NCBI GenBank assembly: GCA_030835125.1
Contig: JAUQWM010000025.1
Coordinates: 1-32,197, forward strand
DNA from: Gemmatimonadaceae bacterium
GTDB taxonomy: Bacteria; Gemmatimonadota; Gemmatimonadetes; Gemmatimonadales; Gemmatimonadaceae
Reading direction: 5' to 3'
DNA: 32,197 bases
The notes under the pieces were generated by a model. That model was not told the DNA's origin and did not search any database. It worked only from the letters and a program-made list of their open reading frames with translations. Every line of letters starts with the position of its first letter. The first letter of the stretch is position 1. A program made the position numbers and the translations under genes. Positions 25,179 to 32,197 of the stretch are shown piece after piece.

Positions 25179-26762
25179 ATGCCGTTCCGACTCGTCAGCG
25201 CCGATGGCCAGCTCTCGTTTGAACTGCGACCGGGCATGCCCCTCATCCTCGGGCGTGCCCTGAGCAGCGACCTGCCCGTGCTCGATCCCACCGTGTCGCG
25301 GCGCCACGCCGAGCTCACGGTCGAGCCGTCCAGTGTATCCCTGAAGGACCTGGGGTCGAGCAACGGGACTTTCGTGAACGGGGCGCGTGTGTCCGACGTC
25401 ACCGTCCGCACGGGCGACAAGGTGGTGTTCGGCAAGATCCTGTTCGAGTTGCACGACCTGAGCCCGATGCTCATCGACGACGGGACGGCGGAGACCAAGC
25501 GGCGCGCCGCCCGTGCCGGCACGACCGTCATCCGGCAGGTGCCCGTTCCCGATGCCGACCTCACGCTCGAGCGCGCCCTCCGCGCCAGCGGCGTGCAGGC
25601 GGCGGTGGACGAGACCGCGGTCGTCCTCCCGCAGCACGAGCGCGACCGGCTCAAGCTCACCCTCCTGCTCGAGGTGTCGAAGGCCCTCACGCGGGTCACG
25701 GACGTGGGTGGACTGCTGGAGAAGATGCTGCAGTTCACGTTCCGCCTCGTCGAGGTCGACCAGGCGTCGATCCTGCTGCTCGACGAGGACCGCCAGCTGG
25801 TGGAGCGCCTGACGAAGGTGCGCGAGGGAGGCACACCGCACGAGGTCCCCATCGCGCTGGCGCAATCGGCGCTCGACCAGAAGTCGGCCCTGCTTTCCGA
25901 CAACACGGCGAACCACAGCGGGACCGGACCCACGCGCTCGTCGGTCTGTGCCCCGCTCATCGGCGGCGAGGGGCGCGCCCTGGGCGTGCTGTACGTGGAC
26001 AGCGCGGCGGCGACCCGGCGCGTGGACGACGACGACCTGGAGTTCCTCGTCGCGTTCGCCGGGATCGGCGCGGTCGCGCTCGACAACCTCCGGTTCACGG
26101 AGCGCAGCCGCCAGGACGCGCTGATCCGCGGCAACTTCGAGCGCTTCTTCACGCCCATGCTGGCGGCCCGGATTGCGGCGGCACCGGAATCGCTGCGCCT
26201 CGGCGGCGAGCGGCGCGACGTGGCGGTCCTGTTCAGCGACATCCGCGGGTTCACCACGCTGGCGGCGCGCCTCACGCCTGACGAGACCGCCCGCCTCCTC
26301 ACGGAGTACTTCTCCGAGATGGCCGAATGCGTGTTCCGGCATGGAGGCACGCTGGACAAGTTCATCGGCGATGAGGTGATGGCGCAGTGGGGCGCGCCGA
26401 TCAGCGAAGGCGACGACGCCGATCGCGCACTCGCGGCGGCCTGCGACATGATCGCGGCCCTGCAGCGCCTCAACGCGCGCTGGCTGTCGCAGGGTCGGCC
26501 GCGACTCCAGGTCGGCATCGGCATCAACTACGGCGAGGCCTTCGCCGGCTACCTGGGCTCCGAGCGCCGCCTCGAGTACACGGTGATCGGCGATACGGTG
26601 AACACCGCCAAGCGCCTGTGCTCCGCCGCGCTCGGGGGGGAGATCCTCGTCACGGGCGCGATGCGCGACCGACTCGTGGCGCCACGCGCGCTGGAGCCGC
26701 ATACGCCGCTGGAGGTCGCCTCGCGCGCCGGGCCGATCCCCGTGTTCCGGGTGGTGTCGTGA
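25179..26762 (+). CDS. FHA-GAF-class III adenylate cyclase
   Basis: A 527-residue cytosolic signalling protein. Residues 1-95 are an FHA phosphothreonine-binding domain (GR at 25-26, SRRHAEL at 40-46, GSSNGTFVNG at 59-68). Residues about 157-306 form a GAF sensor domain. The C-terminal class III nucleotide cyclase (about 345-500) has both metal-binding aspartates, Asp354 in LFSDIRGFT and Asp398 in KFIGDEV; Lys394 and Thr468 at the base-recognition positions, a pair typical of ATP use; and the transition-state residues Asn475 and Arg479 in VNTAKRL. It therefore looks like an active adenylate cyclase making cAMP, gated by a kinase pathway (FHA) and a small ligand or redox signal (GAF). Its TGA overlaps the GTG of the next gene, tying it to LPS-core synthesis. 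Confidence 0.93.
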   Translation: MPFRLVSADGQLSFELRPGMPLILGRALSSDLPVLDPTVSRRHAELTVEPSSVSLKDLGSSNGTFVNGARVSDVTVRTGDKVVFGKILFELHDLSPMLIDDGTAETKRRAARAGTTVIRQVPVPDADLTLERALRASGVQAAVDETAVVLPQHERDRLKLTLLLEVSKALTRVTDVGGLLEKMLQFTFRLVEVDQASILLLDEDRQLVERLTKVREGGTPHEVPIALAQSALDQKSALLSDNTANHSGTGPTRSSVCAPLIGGEGRALGVLYVDSAAATRRVDDDDLEFLVAFAGIGAVALDNLRFTERSRQDALIRGNFERFFTPMLAARIAAAPESLRLGGERRDVAVLFSDIRGFTTLAARLTPDETARLLTEYFSEMAECVFRHGGTLDKFIGDEVMAQWGAPISEGDDADRALAAACDMIAALQRLNARWLSQGRPRLQVGIGINYGEAFAGYLGSERRLEYTVIGDTVNTAKRLCSAALGGEILVTGAMRDRLVAPRALEPHTPLEVASRAGPIPVFRVVS

Positions 26763-27520
26763 GCACCACCACCATCCCGAAGGACTACAGCCGGTTTCGC
26801 GTCGACCACGCCCACGTGGTCGCCCACGAGTCCTGCGTGGAGTGGGCGAAGGGCGTGCTGCCGTCGCAATCGCTCTATCAGTGGGCGGCCACGCAACCCG
26901 GCAGCCGTGACCTGGGGGGGCGCATCCCGGCGTACTCGGTGCTGCTGCCCGGCCAGGAGCGACGGGTCGTCGTCAGGCACTCGCACCATGGCGGGCTCCT
27001 CGGGCGCCTGCAGGGCGACCTGTTCCTGCCCCCGACCCGCGCCCCGTATGAACTGCTCATCTCGCACCTCCTGGCCGGCCTGGGCGTCCGCACGCCGCTC
27101 GTGGTGGCAATCGCCGTGTACACGGTGCGGCGGATCCTCCGCCGGAGCGACATCGTCTCGCTCGAGCTTCCGGGCCGCGACCTCGGCAAGGCGTTGCGCG
27201 ACCAACCGGATGCCGACGTACGGCGCAGCTGGCTCGACTCCATCGCGGCGCTGGTGCGTTCGCTGACGACCATCGGCGCCTGGCACCCCGACCTGAACGT
27301 CGGGAACGTGCTGCTCGTGCAGAACGGCCCGCGGGAATGGGACGCGTACGTGCTGGACATCGACCGGCTGCAGTTCGCGCCCCCAAGCGATCCCACGGTC
27401 CGCGACGCGAATCTCGACCGGCTGGAACGCTCCGTGAAGAAGCTCCGGGCGCGCTTCGGGGCCGGCTTCGACGACGCCGAGATGAAGACGCTCCGGGAAC
27501 TGGCCAGCGCGCCGGCGTGA
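26759..27520 (+). CDS. Kdo kinase/WaaP-like lipopolysaccharide kinase
   Basis: A 253-residue protein-kinase-like fold enzyme resembling KdkA (3-deoxy-D-manno-octulosonate 4-kinase) and WaaP, which phosphorylate LPS inner-core sugars with ATP on the inner leaflet. Diagnostic parts are VVRHSHHGGLLGRLQGDLFL (71-90, glycine-rich, similar to the RHYRRGG segment of KdkA), the catalytic loop HPDLNVGNVLL with Asp178 and Asn183, and the metal-binding Asp202 in VLDIDRLQF. The start is a GTG overlapping the cyclase stop; an upstream extension in the same frame lies inside the cyclase gene and is not real. The next gene is a heptosyltransferase, again overlapping by 4 nt, which supports a core-LPS role. 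Whether the target is Kdo or heptose cannot be told. Confidence 0.8.
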   Translation: MSTTTIPKDYSRFRVDHAHVVAHESCVEWAKGVLPSQSLYQWAATQPGSRDLGGRIPAYSVLLPGQERRVVVRHSHHGGLLGRLQGDLFLPPTRAPYELLISHLLAGLGVRTPLVVAIAVYTVRRILRRSDIVSLELPGRDLGKALRDQPDADVRRSWLDSIAALVRSLTTIGAWHPDLNVGNVLLVQNGPREWDAYVLDIDRLQFAPPSDPTVRDANLDRLERSVKKLRARFGAGFDDAEMKTLRELASAPA

Positions 27521-28548
27521 TTCCGGCCCGGCTGGACCGTATCTGCGTGGTGATGATGAGCGCGGTCGGGGACGCCGTGCACGTCCTCCCGGTGATCAAC
27601 GCCCTCAAGCGACACGCTCCCGGGTCGCGGATCTCCTGGGTCCTGCAGCCGGGACCCGCCGCGCTCGTGCGTGGGCACCCATCGGTCGACGAGATCATCG
27701 TCTTCGATCGCGGCGCGGGTTGGCGCGCTTTCGCCGAGGTCCGGCGGGAACTGGCTCGGCGGGACTTCGACCTCGTCCTGAACCTCCAGGTCTACTTCAA
27801 GGCCGGTATCGTCACTGCGATGACCCGGGCGCCGGTGAAGCTCGGGTTCGACCGGGCCCGAGCGCGTGACCTGAACTGGCTGTTCACGACGCACCGGATT
27901 CCCGCCCGGGCGGTTGGCCAGCATGTCCAGGACCAGTACTTCGAGTTCCTGGAAGCCCTGGGCGTAGAGCCGCAGCCGGTGACGTGGAACCTGGGACCCT
28001 GGCCCGGTGAGGAGACCTGGCGGGACGCGTTCTTCTCCGCTTTTGATCGTCCGGTGGCGGCCATCGTGGTCGCAACGAGCAAGCCGGAAAAGGACTGGCT
28101 GCCGGACCGCTGGGCGGAGGTAACCGACATCCTTTCCGGGGAGTTCGGGCTCCAGCCGGTTCTGGTCGGAAGCCGGTCGCCTCGCGAAACTGCCGCCGAG
28201 GCGGTCATCCTGCAGCGGTCGACCACCAAGCCGGTTTCCGCGCTCGGTAGCGGGCTGCGCAATCTGGTTGGGATCCTGTCCGGGTCGGCCGTCGTCCTGG
28301 CACCGGATACCGGCCCGCTGCACATGTCCGTGGCGCTAGGCCGGCCGGTCATCAGCCTGATGGGCTACACCAACCCGAAGCGGACAGGACCCTACCGGCG
28401 GTACCAGGACCTCATCGTCGACGCCTATGGAGACCCCGGCGAAGACTACCCGGTTTCGATGGAAAACCGGCCGGGAAGGATGGCCCGGATCACGGTGGAC
28501 CAGGTGAAGGAGAAGCTCCGACTCTGGAGCGAGCGGTACCGGGGCTGA
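27517..28548 (+). CDS. ADP-heptose:LPS heptosyltransferase, glycosyltransferase family 9
   Basis: A 343-residue GT-B glycosyltransferase that would move a heptose from ADP-heptose to the LPS inner core at the cytosolic face of the inner membrane. Visible are the N-terminal acceptor-side motif MMSAVGDAVHVLPVINALK, VDEIIVFDR, DLVLNLQ, and the C-terminal nucleotide-sugar site with VLAPDTGPLHMSVALGRPVISLMG, the family hallmark. The usual WaaF-type H or K in the ATSKPEKDWLPDRWAEV segment is present as Lys. The GTG start overlaps the kinase stop (GTGA), and the longer upstream frame lies inside the kinase gene. WaaC, WaaF and WaaQ types cannot be separated here. Its stop lies inside a terminator-like hairpin. 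Confidence 0.9.
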   Translation: MIPARLDRICVVMMSAVGDAVHVLPVINALKRHAPGSRISWVLQPGPAALVRGHPSVDEIIVFDRGAGWRAFAEVRRELARRDFDLVLNLQVYFKAGIVTAMTRAPVKLGFDRARARDLNWLFTTHRIPARAVGQHVQDQYFEFLEALGVEPQPVTWNLGPWPGEETWRDAFFSAFDRPVAAIVVATSKPEKDWLPDRWAEVTDILSGEFGLQPVLVGSRSPRETAAEAVILQRSTTKPVSALGSGLRNLVGILSGSAVVLAPDTGPLHMSVALGRPVISLMGYTNPKRTGPYRRYQDLIVDAYGDPGEDYPVSMENRPGRMARITVDQVKEKLRLWSERYRG

Positions 28549-28595
28549 CGGGCCGCGGCGCGGGACCGCTTGCCGGGCGACGCGGCGGCCCTCAG
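28545..28595. terminator. Hairpin at the end of the cyclase/LPS operon
   Basis: CTGA (28545-28548), a bulged C, then GGGCCGC (28550-28556) pairs with GCGGCCC (28585-28591) and TCAG (28592-28595). The heptosyltransferase stop codon is inside the left arm. CGTTAATGCG follows. A GC-rich terminator with a large internal loop is the likely role. Confidence 0.45.
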
Positions 28596-28709
28596 CGTTA
28601 ATGCGTCCCCCGGCCCGGCGTCCAACGCACCGCGGCAGGGTGCCGTATTTGTCCTCGGGCCTCGCCCACTTCGGGCCGGCCCACAACAATCCTCACTGGA
28701 GTTCCCCCA

Positions 28710-29096
28710 ATGAAGTACGTGCGCGTTCTGCTCATGGTGCTGGCGGCGATCGTGTTCGTCGCGCCGGCGTCGCAGGCGCAGGGTGGCGGCGGCGGTGGCC
28801 GCGGCCGCGGTGGCCAGATGACGGCCTTGATGGCGAATATCACGTTGACGGCTGATCAGCAGGCGAAGGTCGACTCGATCACGGCGGCCTTCCGCGAGCA
28901 GCGCATGGCGCTGATGCCCGCGGGCGGCGGCATGGGCGGCATGGACTCGACCACGCGCGCCAAGATGACGGAGATGACCAACAAGCAGTACGACGACATC
29001 CGCAAGGTCCTCACCGAGGAGCAGGCGAAGGTCTTCGACGAGAACCGCAAGAACCTGCCGCAGGGACGTCGCGGCGGCGGAACGGGCGAGCGTTAG
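28710..29096 (+). CDS. Spy/CpxP-like small periplasmic protein
   Basis: A 128-residue exported protein: signal peptide MKYVRVLLMVLAAIVFVAPASQAQ (cleavage near 23), a Gly/Arg-rich linker, then helical segments with two LTxxQ-type motifs, LTADQQAKVDSI and LTEEQAKVFDENR, the pattern of the Spy/CpxP family of ATP-independent periplasmic chaperones and stress sensors. The tail is again Gly/Arg-rich (QGRRGGGTGER). GGAG lies 9 nt before the ATG. It is monocistronic, between two hairpins. The similarity is limited to the LTxxQ motifs and helical layout, so chaperone activity is inference. Its stop codon lies in a CGTTAGGCT context, one of the GTTAGGC sites in the window. Confidence 0.8.
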   Translation: MKYVRVLLMVLAAIVFVAPASQAQGGGGGGRGRGGQMTALMANITLTADQQAKVDSITAAFREQRMALMPAGGGMGGMDSTTRAKMTEMTNKQYDDIRKVLTEEQAKVFDENRKNLPQGRRGGGTGER

Positions 29097-29120
29097 GCTG
29101 CACCCGTCCCGATGCCGGTG

Positions 29121-29152
29121 AGGCGCCGCGGCCCGTGAGGGTCGCGGCGCCT
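29121..29152. terminator. Bidirectional terminator between convergent genes
   Basis: AGGCGCCGCG (29121-29130) and CGCGGCGCCT (29143-29152) form a perfect 10-bp stem with a 12-nt loop; TTGCCGTTT follows on the plus strand. It lies between the Spy-like gene and the converging maf gene. Here an ordinary hairpin does the job that heptamer arrays seem to do at the other two convergent junctions. Confidence 0.7.
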
Positions 29153-29159
29153 TGCCGTT

Positions 29160-29756
29160 TCAGGCCACCGGGGCGGCGCCGAACTCGTAGTGCACGCCGA
29201 CCTTGCCGAGCAGCGCCACCAGCCGCCCGATGGCCAGTCCCATCACCGCGAAGTAATCGCCGTCGATCCGCTCCACGATCACCGCGCCGTAGCCCTGGAT
29301 GCCGTAGGCGCCCGCCTTGTCCATCGGTTCCCCGGTGGCGATGTACGACGCGACCTGGTCGTCGGTCAGCGCGCGGAAGGTCACGTCGACCGCCTCAACG
29401 CCCGATTCCATCACGCCGCGGCGCGCCACCGCCACCGCGGTGAGCACCGTATGGGTGCGGCCCGACAGGCGGCGCAGCATGCGGGCAGCGTCGGGCACGT
29501 CCACCGGCTTCCCGAGGATGTCGCCGTCGACGACGACGATGGTGTCGGCGCCGATGACCACGGCATCCGGCTCGCGCGCCGCCACCACGCCGGCCTTGGC
29601 CCGTGCCAGGCGCTCGGCGTGAATGGCCGGCGATTCGCCGGGGAGGACCGACTCGTCGACGTCCGCCGGCTGCACGTGGTGGGGAATGCCGATCAGCGTC
29701 AGGAGTTCCCGCCGCCGGGGGGACTGCGAGGCCAGGATGATGTGCGCCGGCGTCAT
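29160..29756 (-). CDS. maf: Maf-family nucleoside triphosphate pyrophosphatase
   Basis: A 198-residue house-cleaning enzyme that hydrolyses non-canonical or excess nucleoside triphosphates (dTTP, UTP and modified forms) to monophosphates. The motifs are [13 protein letters not shown] at the N-terminus, the acidic [19 protein letters not shown], and [13 protein letters not shown] in the C-terminal half. I chose the ATG at 29756, which overlaps the dtd stop (ATGA); a start four codons upstream is less likely. The pairing with dtd makes a two-gene quality-control unit. Its 3' end faces a bidirectional terminator. Confidence 0.93.
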   Translation of the reverse strand: MTPAHIILASQSPRRRELLTLIGIPHHVQPADVDESVLPGESPAIHAERLARAKAGVVAAREPDAVVIGADTIVVVDGDILGKPVDVPDAARMLRRLSGRTHTVLTAVAVARRGVMESGVEAVDVTFRALTDDQVASYIATGEPMDKAGAYGIQGYGAVIVERIDGDYFAVMGLAIGRLVALLGKVGVHYEFGAAPVA

Positions 29757-30202
29757 CGCTCGAGCCACAGCGTCACGGGACCGTCGTTCACCAGTTCCAC
29801 GTCCATCATCGCGCCGAACTCGCCCGTCTCGACGTGCAGCCCGGTGCCCCGCAACTCGGCGATGAACCGTTCATAGAGCGGAATCGCCTGTTCAGGGCGG
29901 GCCGCGTCGATGAAGCTCGGGCGCCTGCCCTTCCGGGCATCGCCATACAGCGTGAACTGCGAGACGACCAGCAACGCGCCCCCGACATCCGTCAGGGCGA
30001 GGTTCATCTTCCGCTCGGCGTCGGCAAAGAGCCTCAACCCGGCAACCTTCTCCGCCATCCACGCGACCTTCGCGTCGTCGTCATCGTGTGTGAAGCCGAC
30101 GAGCAGGACATAGCCGCGGGTGACGGTACCGGCGACGCGCATGGCGTCGCCTTCCCGGATCCGCACCTCGGCACGGCTGACGCGCTGGAGCAGAACTCGC
30201 AT
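29753..30202 (-). CDS. dtd: D-aminoacyl-tRNA deacylase
   Basis: A 149-residue homodimeric enzyme that removes D-amino acids (and glycine from tRNA-Ala) mischarged on tRNA, a translation proofreading step. Family signatures are [13 protein letters not shown] at the N-terminus, [21 protein letters not shown] with the catalytic SQFT, and the Gly-cisPro motif in [10 protein letters not shown]. The start at 30202 matches the universal DTD N-terminus; a frame continuing upstream through the repeat array is not coding. A GATGCCT array begins 15 nt upstream, leaving no room for a conventional ribosome-binding site or promoter outside the array. Confidence 0.95.
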   Translation of the reverse strand: MRVLLQRVSRAEVRIREGDAMRVAGTVTRGYVLLVGFTHDDDDAKVAWMAEKVAGLRLFADAERKMNLALTDVGGALLVVSQFTLYGDARKGRRPSFIDAARPEQAIPLYERFIAELRGTGLHVETGEFGAMMDVELVNDGPVTLWLER

Positions 30203-30217
30203 CTGAATGGAGGAGAG

Positions 30218-30280
30218 GATGCCTGATGCCTGATGCCTGATGCCTGATGCCTGATGCCTGATGCCTGATGCCTGATGCCT
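30218..30280. repeat. Heptamer tandem array (GATGCCT)x9
   Basis: Nine perfect copies with no interruption. They fill nearly the whole gap between the ACR3 stop and the dtd start. The last T (30280) is the first base of TCA, the reverse-strand TGA of the ACR3 gene. On the sense strand the array reads AGGCATC, which has no stop in any frame. Unit and orientation match the five-copy array at 46-80. Confidence 0.95.
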
Positions 30281-31344
30281 CAGAACAATCGCGAGCGCGA
30301 CCAGCGCGCCAGGTAGACGAGCGCCACGAGGACCGGGACCTCGATCAACGGCCCGACGACGCTCGCCATCGCCTCGCCTGACGCGATCCCGAAGGTGGCG
30401 ATCGCCACCGCGATGGCCAGCTCGAAGTTGTTGCCCGCCGCGGTAAAGGCCACCGATGCCGAGGCTTCGTACCCGAAGCCCAGGGTGCGCGAAAGGAGCA
30501 GGGCGGAACCGAACATGAGGATGAAGTACACGACGAGCGGCACCGCGATGCGCACGACATCCACCGGCGAGGCCAGGATGCGATCCCCCTGCATCGCGAA
30601 CATCAGGACGATCGTGTAGAGCAGCCCGACCAGGGCGGTCGGGCCGAGGCGCCGCATGAACGTGTCCTCGTACCATGTCTCGCCCCGCGCCCCCACCAGG
30701 ACACGCCTGGTGATGTAGCCGGCGAGCAGCGGGATGCCCAGGAAGATCCCGACGCTGCGCGCGATCGACCCCATGGAGACGTTCAGCGTCGTCGTTTCCG
30801 CACCCATCCACCCCGGGATCACGTTGAGGAACAGGTAGCCGAGGAGCGCATAGGTGACGATCTGGAACAGGGAGTTCACGGCGACCAGCACCGCCGCCAG
30901 CTCCCGCGAGCCGCCCGCCAGGGAGTTCCAGATCAGGACCATTGCGATGCACCGCGCGAGGCCGATGAGGACGAGCCCGTTCCGGTACTCGGGGAGGTCG
31001 GGGAGGAAGATCCAGGCCAGGACGAACATCAGGACCGGACCCACCAGCCAGTTGAGGGCCAGCGATGTCGTCATGACGCGGACATCCCGCGTGTGCTTTC
31101 CGACCGCGTCGTACCGCACGCGCGCGAGGACCGGGTACATCATCCAGAGCAGGCCGATCGCGATCGGGACCGAGACGCCGGCGAGCTGCACGCGGTCGAG
31201 CGCGGCGCCGAGCTGCGGATACGCCTGGCCGAGGAGCAGGCCGCTCGCCATCGCCGCGAGGATCCAGACCGGGAGGAACCGGTCGAGGGTGGAGAGCCCG
31301 GCGAGCGGTTGCCGGTCGCGGGCGGTCATCGGGGACGCGGTCAT
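30280..31344 (-). CDS. ACR3-family arsenite efflux transporter
   Basis: A 354-residue integral membrane protein with about ten hydrophobic segments that would export arsenite (or antimonite) using the proton gradient. The conserved metalloid-binding Cys132 lies in [15 protein letters not shown], and the family motifs [18 protein letters not shown] and [15 protein letters not shown] with its conserved Glu are intact. The N-terminus before the first segment is a little long; Met6 is an alternative start. The ATG overlaps the stop of the metallophosphoesterase (ATGA), so the two are co-translated. No arsR, arsC or arsA is in view, so regulation by arsenic is not evident. It ends exactly at the nine-copy GATGCCT array. 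Confidence 0.9.
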   Translation of the reverse strand: MTASPMTARDRQPLAGLSTLDRFLPVWILAAMASGLLLGQAYPQLGAALDRVQLAGVSVPIAIGLLWMMYPVLARVRYDAVGKHTRDVRVMTTSLALNWLVGPVLMFVLAWIFLPDLPEYRNGLVLIGLARCIAMVLIWNSLAGGSRELAAVLVAVNSLFQIVTYALLGYLFLNVIPGWMGAETTTLNVSMGSIARSVGIFLGIPLLAGYITRRVLVGARGETWYEDTFMRRLGPTALVGLLYTIVLMFAMQGDRILASPVDVVRIAVPLVVYFILMFGSALLLSRTLGFGYEASASVAFTAAGNNFELAIAVAIATFGIASGEAMASVVGPLIEVPVLVALVYLARWSRSRLF

Positions 31345-32120
31345 GCCGAAGGGGCCTCGCCGGGAGGATCCAGCCGGGACCCGCCCGATGCGAGGTAGTG
31401 CGCGAACTCGTCAGGCAGGGTACTGGCGCGGATCGCGCTCACGGCCCGCCCCACGTCGTACGCGACGCGCCGGTGTGAGACGTCGATGGCGTCCGGGGTG
31501 ATCGCGAGGAGCGCGTACCCGGCCCGGGGGTCGCCGTCCTTCGGGCGACCGACGCTTCCCGTGTTGACGAAATGCACGTCGTCCACGACCCGGTGCCAGG
31601 GACGGTGGGTATGGCCGAACGCGATGACGTCACCCGCCTTCAAGCCGGCCAACCCTGCCATCTTCCGGCAGAAGTCGTCGGGTCGATCCTCGGTCCAGTA
31701 GACGGTGTTGAGGGTCGGCGTCCCGTGCACGAGCACGATACGCGGGCCAGCCGAGTGACCGCCGTACGGGTGGATGTCCAGGCGAAACGGTAGCGCCGCC
31801 AGTGCCCGCGTGGTGCGGGGTGAGCAGGTCGCCTTCGTCCACTCGAAGCTCGCGTGCGACAGGGCTTCCTGGCGGGGATCCTCGTACCGGCAGCCACAGT
31901 GCTTGTAGGCGAGGCCGACGGTCGAGTCATAGTTCCCGGACACACCGGCAATGCCACGGGCGGCGATCGCTGCTACGACCTCGTCGGGCCACGGCGCGTA
32001 GCCAACGAGGTCCCCCAGGTGGTAGGTCGCGTCCACGCCGATCGAGTCGATGTCGGCCAGGACCGCCTCGAGCGCCGGGAGGTTCGCGTGGATGTCGGAA
32101 ACGAGGGCGATGGTGGACAT
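31341..32120 (-). CDS. Calcineurin-like metallophosphoesterase (YfcE/MJ0936 type)
   Basis: A 259-residue cytosolic phosphoesterase with a two-metal site. The five family motifs appear in order: SDIHAN near the N-terminus, LGDLVGY, GNYD (Tyr in place of the usual His), VHGTP and GHTH. A short CGC cysteine cluster (KHCGCRYED) lies in the middle. Relatives hydrolyse phosphodiesters or phosphoproteins, and substrates are mostly unknown. It overlaps the ACR3 gene by 4 nt, an arrangement that suggests a linked but unexplained role. There is no ribosome-binding site; the ATG lies 7 nt from a GAGGGTC heptamer array running to the window edge. Confidence 0.9.
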   Translation of the reverse strand: MSTIALVSDIHANLPALEAVLADIDSIGVDATYHLGDLVGYAPWPDEVVAAIAARGIAGVSGNYDSTVGLAYKHCGCRYEDPRQEALSHASFEWTKATCSPRTTRALAALPFRLDIHPYGGHSAGPRIVLVHGTPTLNTVYWTEDRPDDFCRKMAGLAGLKAGDVIAFGHTHRPWHRVVDDVHFVNTGSVGRPKDGDPRAGYALLAITPDAIDVSHRRVAYDVGRAVSAIRASTLPDEFAHYLASGGSRLDPPGEAPSA

Positions 32121-32127
32121 GGGAGTC

Positions 32128-32197
32128 GAGGGTCGAGGCTCGAGGGTCGAGGCTCGAGGGTCGAGGCTCGAGGGTCGAGGGTCGAGGGTCGAGGGTC
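32128..32197. repeat. Heptamer array (GAGGGTC/GAGGCTC)x10 or more, cut by the window edge
   Basis: Ten perfect 7-bp units. The first six alternate GAGGGTC and GAGGCTC, and the last four are all GAGGGTC; a degenerate unit (GGGAGTC, 32121-32127) touches the ATG of the metallophosphoesterase. The array continues beyond the window. Each TCGA junction gives local dyads, so the strand can fold on itself. Confidence 0.93.

Noticed and set aside
24477-26702. 741-codon open frame on the minus strand
   Set aside because: It lies antisense to trpE and the cyclase gene, whose domains are unmistakable. The His/Arg-rich product is the usual shadow of a high-GC gene.
30203-30952. Upstream extension of dtd that reads through the GATGCCT array into ACR3 antisense
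   Set aside because: The array translates into a repeating seven-residue peptide and the rest is antisense to ACR3. The dtd family always begins at the MRVLLQRV start.

Overview
This is a GC-rich chromosomal window from a Gram-negative bacterium. A SusC/SusD outer-membrane pair, LPS-core genes (a Kdo-kinase-like protein and a GT9 heptosyltransferase), a CruF-type carotenoid hydratase and a tig-clpP-clpX-lon-engB block in a high-GC genome fit the phylum Gemmatimonadota best. That assignment is inference; there is no rRNA here to confirm it. Few starts have a clear Shine-Dalgarno sequence, many genes overlap by 4 nt (ATGA/GTGA), and TTA leucine codons are rare.

Layout, left to right: a PLP class-III aminotransferase (-); tRNA-Leu(UAG) (+); a susD-susC pair (-) with a sigma70-like promoter and a leader of about 225 nt; a carotenoid operon crtB-cruF-crtI (+); an outer-membrane-type protein (-); the proteostasis block tig, clpP, clpX, lon, engB and a small lipoprotein (+); a NUDIX hydrolase (-); a GspE/PilB-type ATPase fused to a response-regulator receiver domain (-); a large exported protein (-); trpE (+); an operon of FHA-GAF-class III cyclase, Kdo-kinase-like protein and GT9 heptosyltransferase (+); a Spy-like periplasmic protein (+); and a leftward run of metallophosphoesterase, ACR3 arsenite transporter, dtd and maf (-).

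The most unusual signal is not a gene. Gene boundaries carry short tandem arrays, all with a period of exactly 7 bp but with unrelated unit sequences: GATGCCT (two loci), GAGTTGA/GAGTTGG (two loci, each an inverted pair), GAGGGTC/GAGGCTC (one locus) and GCAGAGT (one locus). Most arrays begin at or within a few bases of a stop codon or a tRNA 3' end. The two GAGTTGA loci lie between convergent transcription units and would fold into long hairpins, so they look like repeat-built bidirectional terminators. At one locus the array supplies stop-codon bases for both flanking genes. The nearest known analogy is the heptameric STRR repeats of cyanobacteria; whether this set has been described in this lineage cannot be judged from the sequence alone.

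Other points of interest are the ATPase-receiver fusion with a probable non-canonical start, the coupling of a cyclase sensor to LPS-core genes, and the concentration of TTA codons in a TTA-GGC context.
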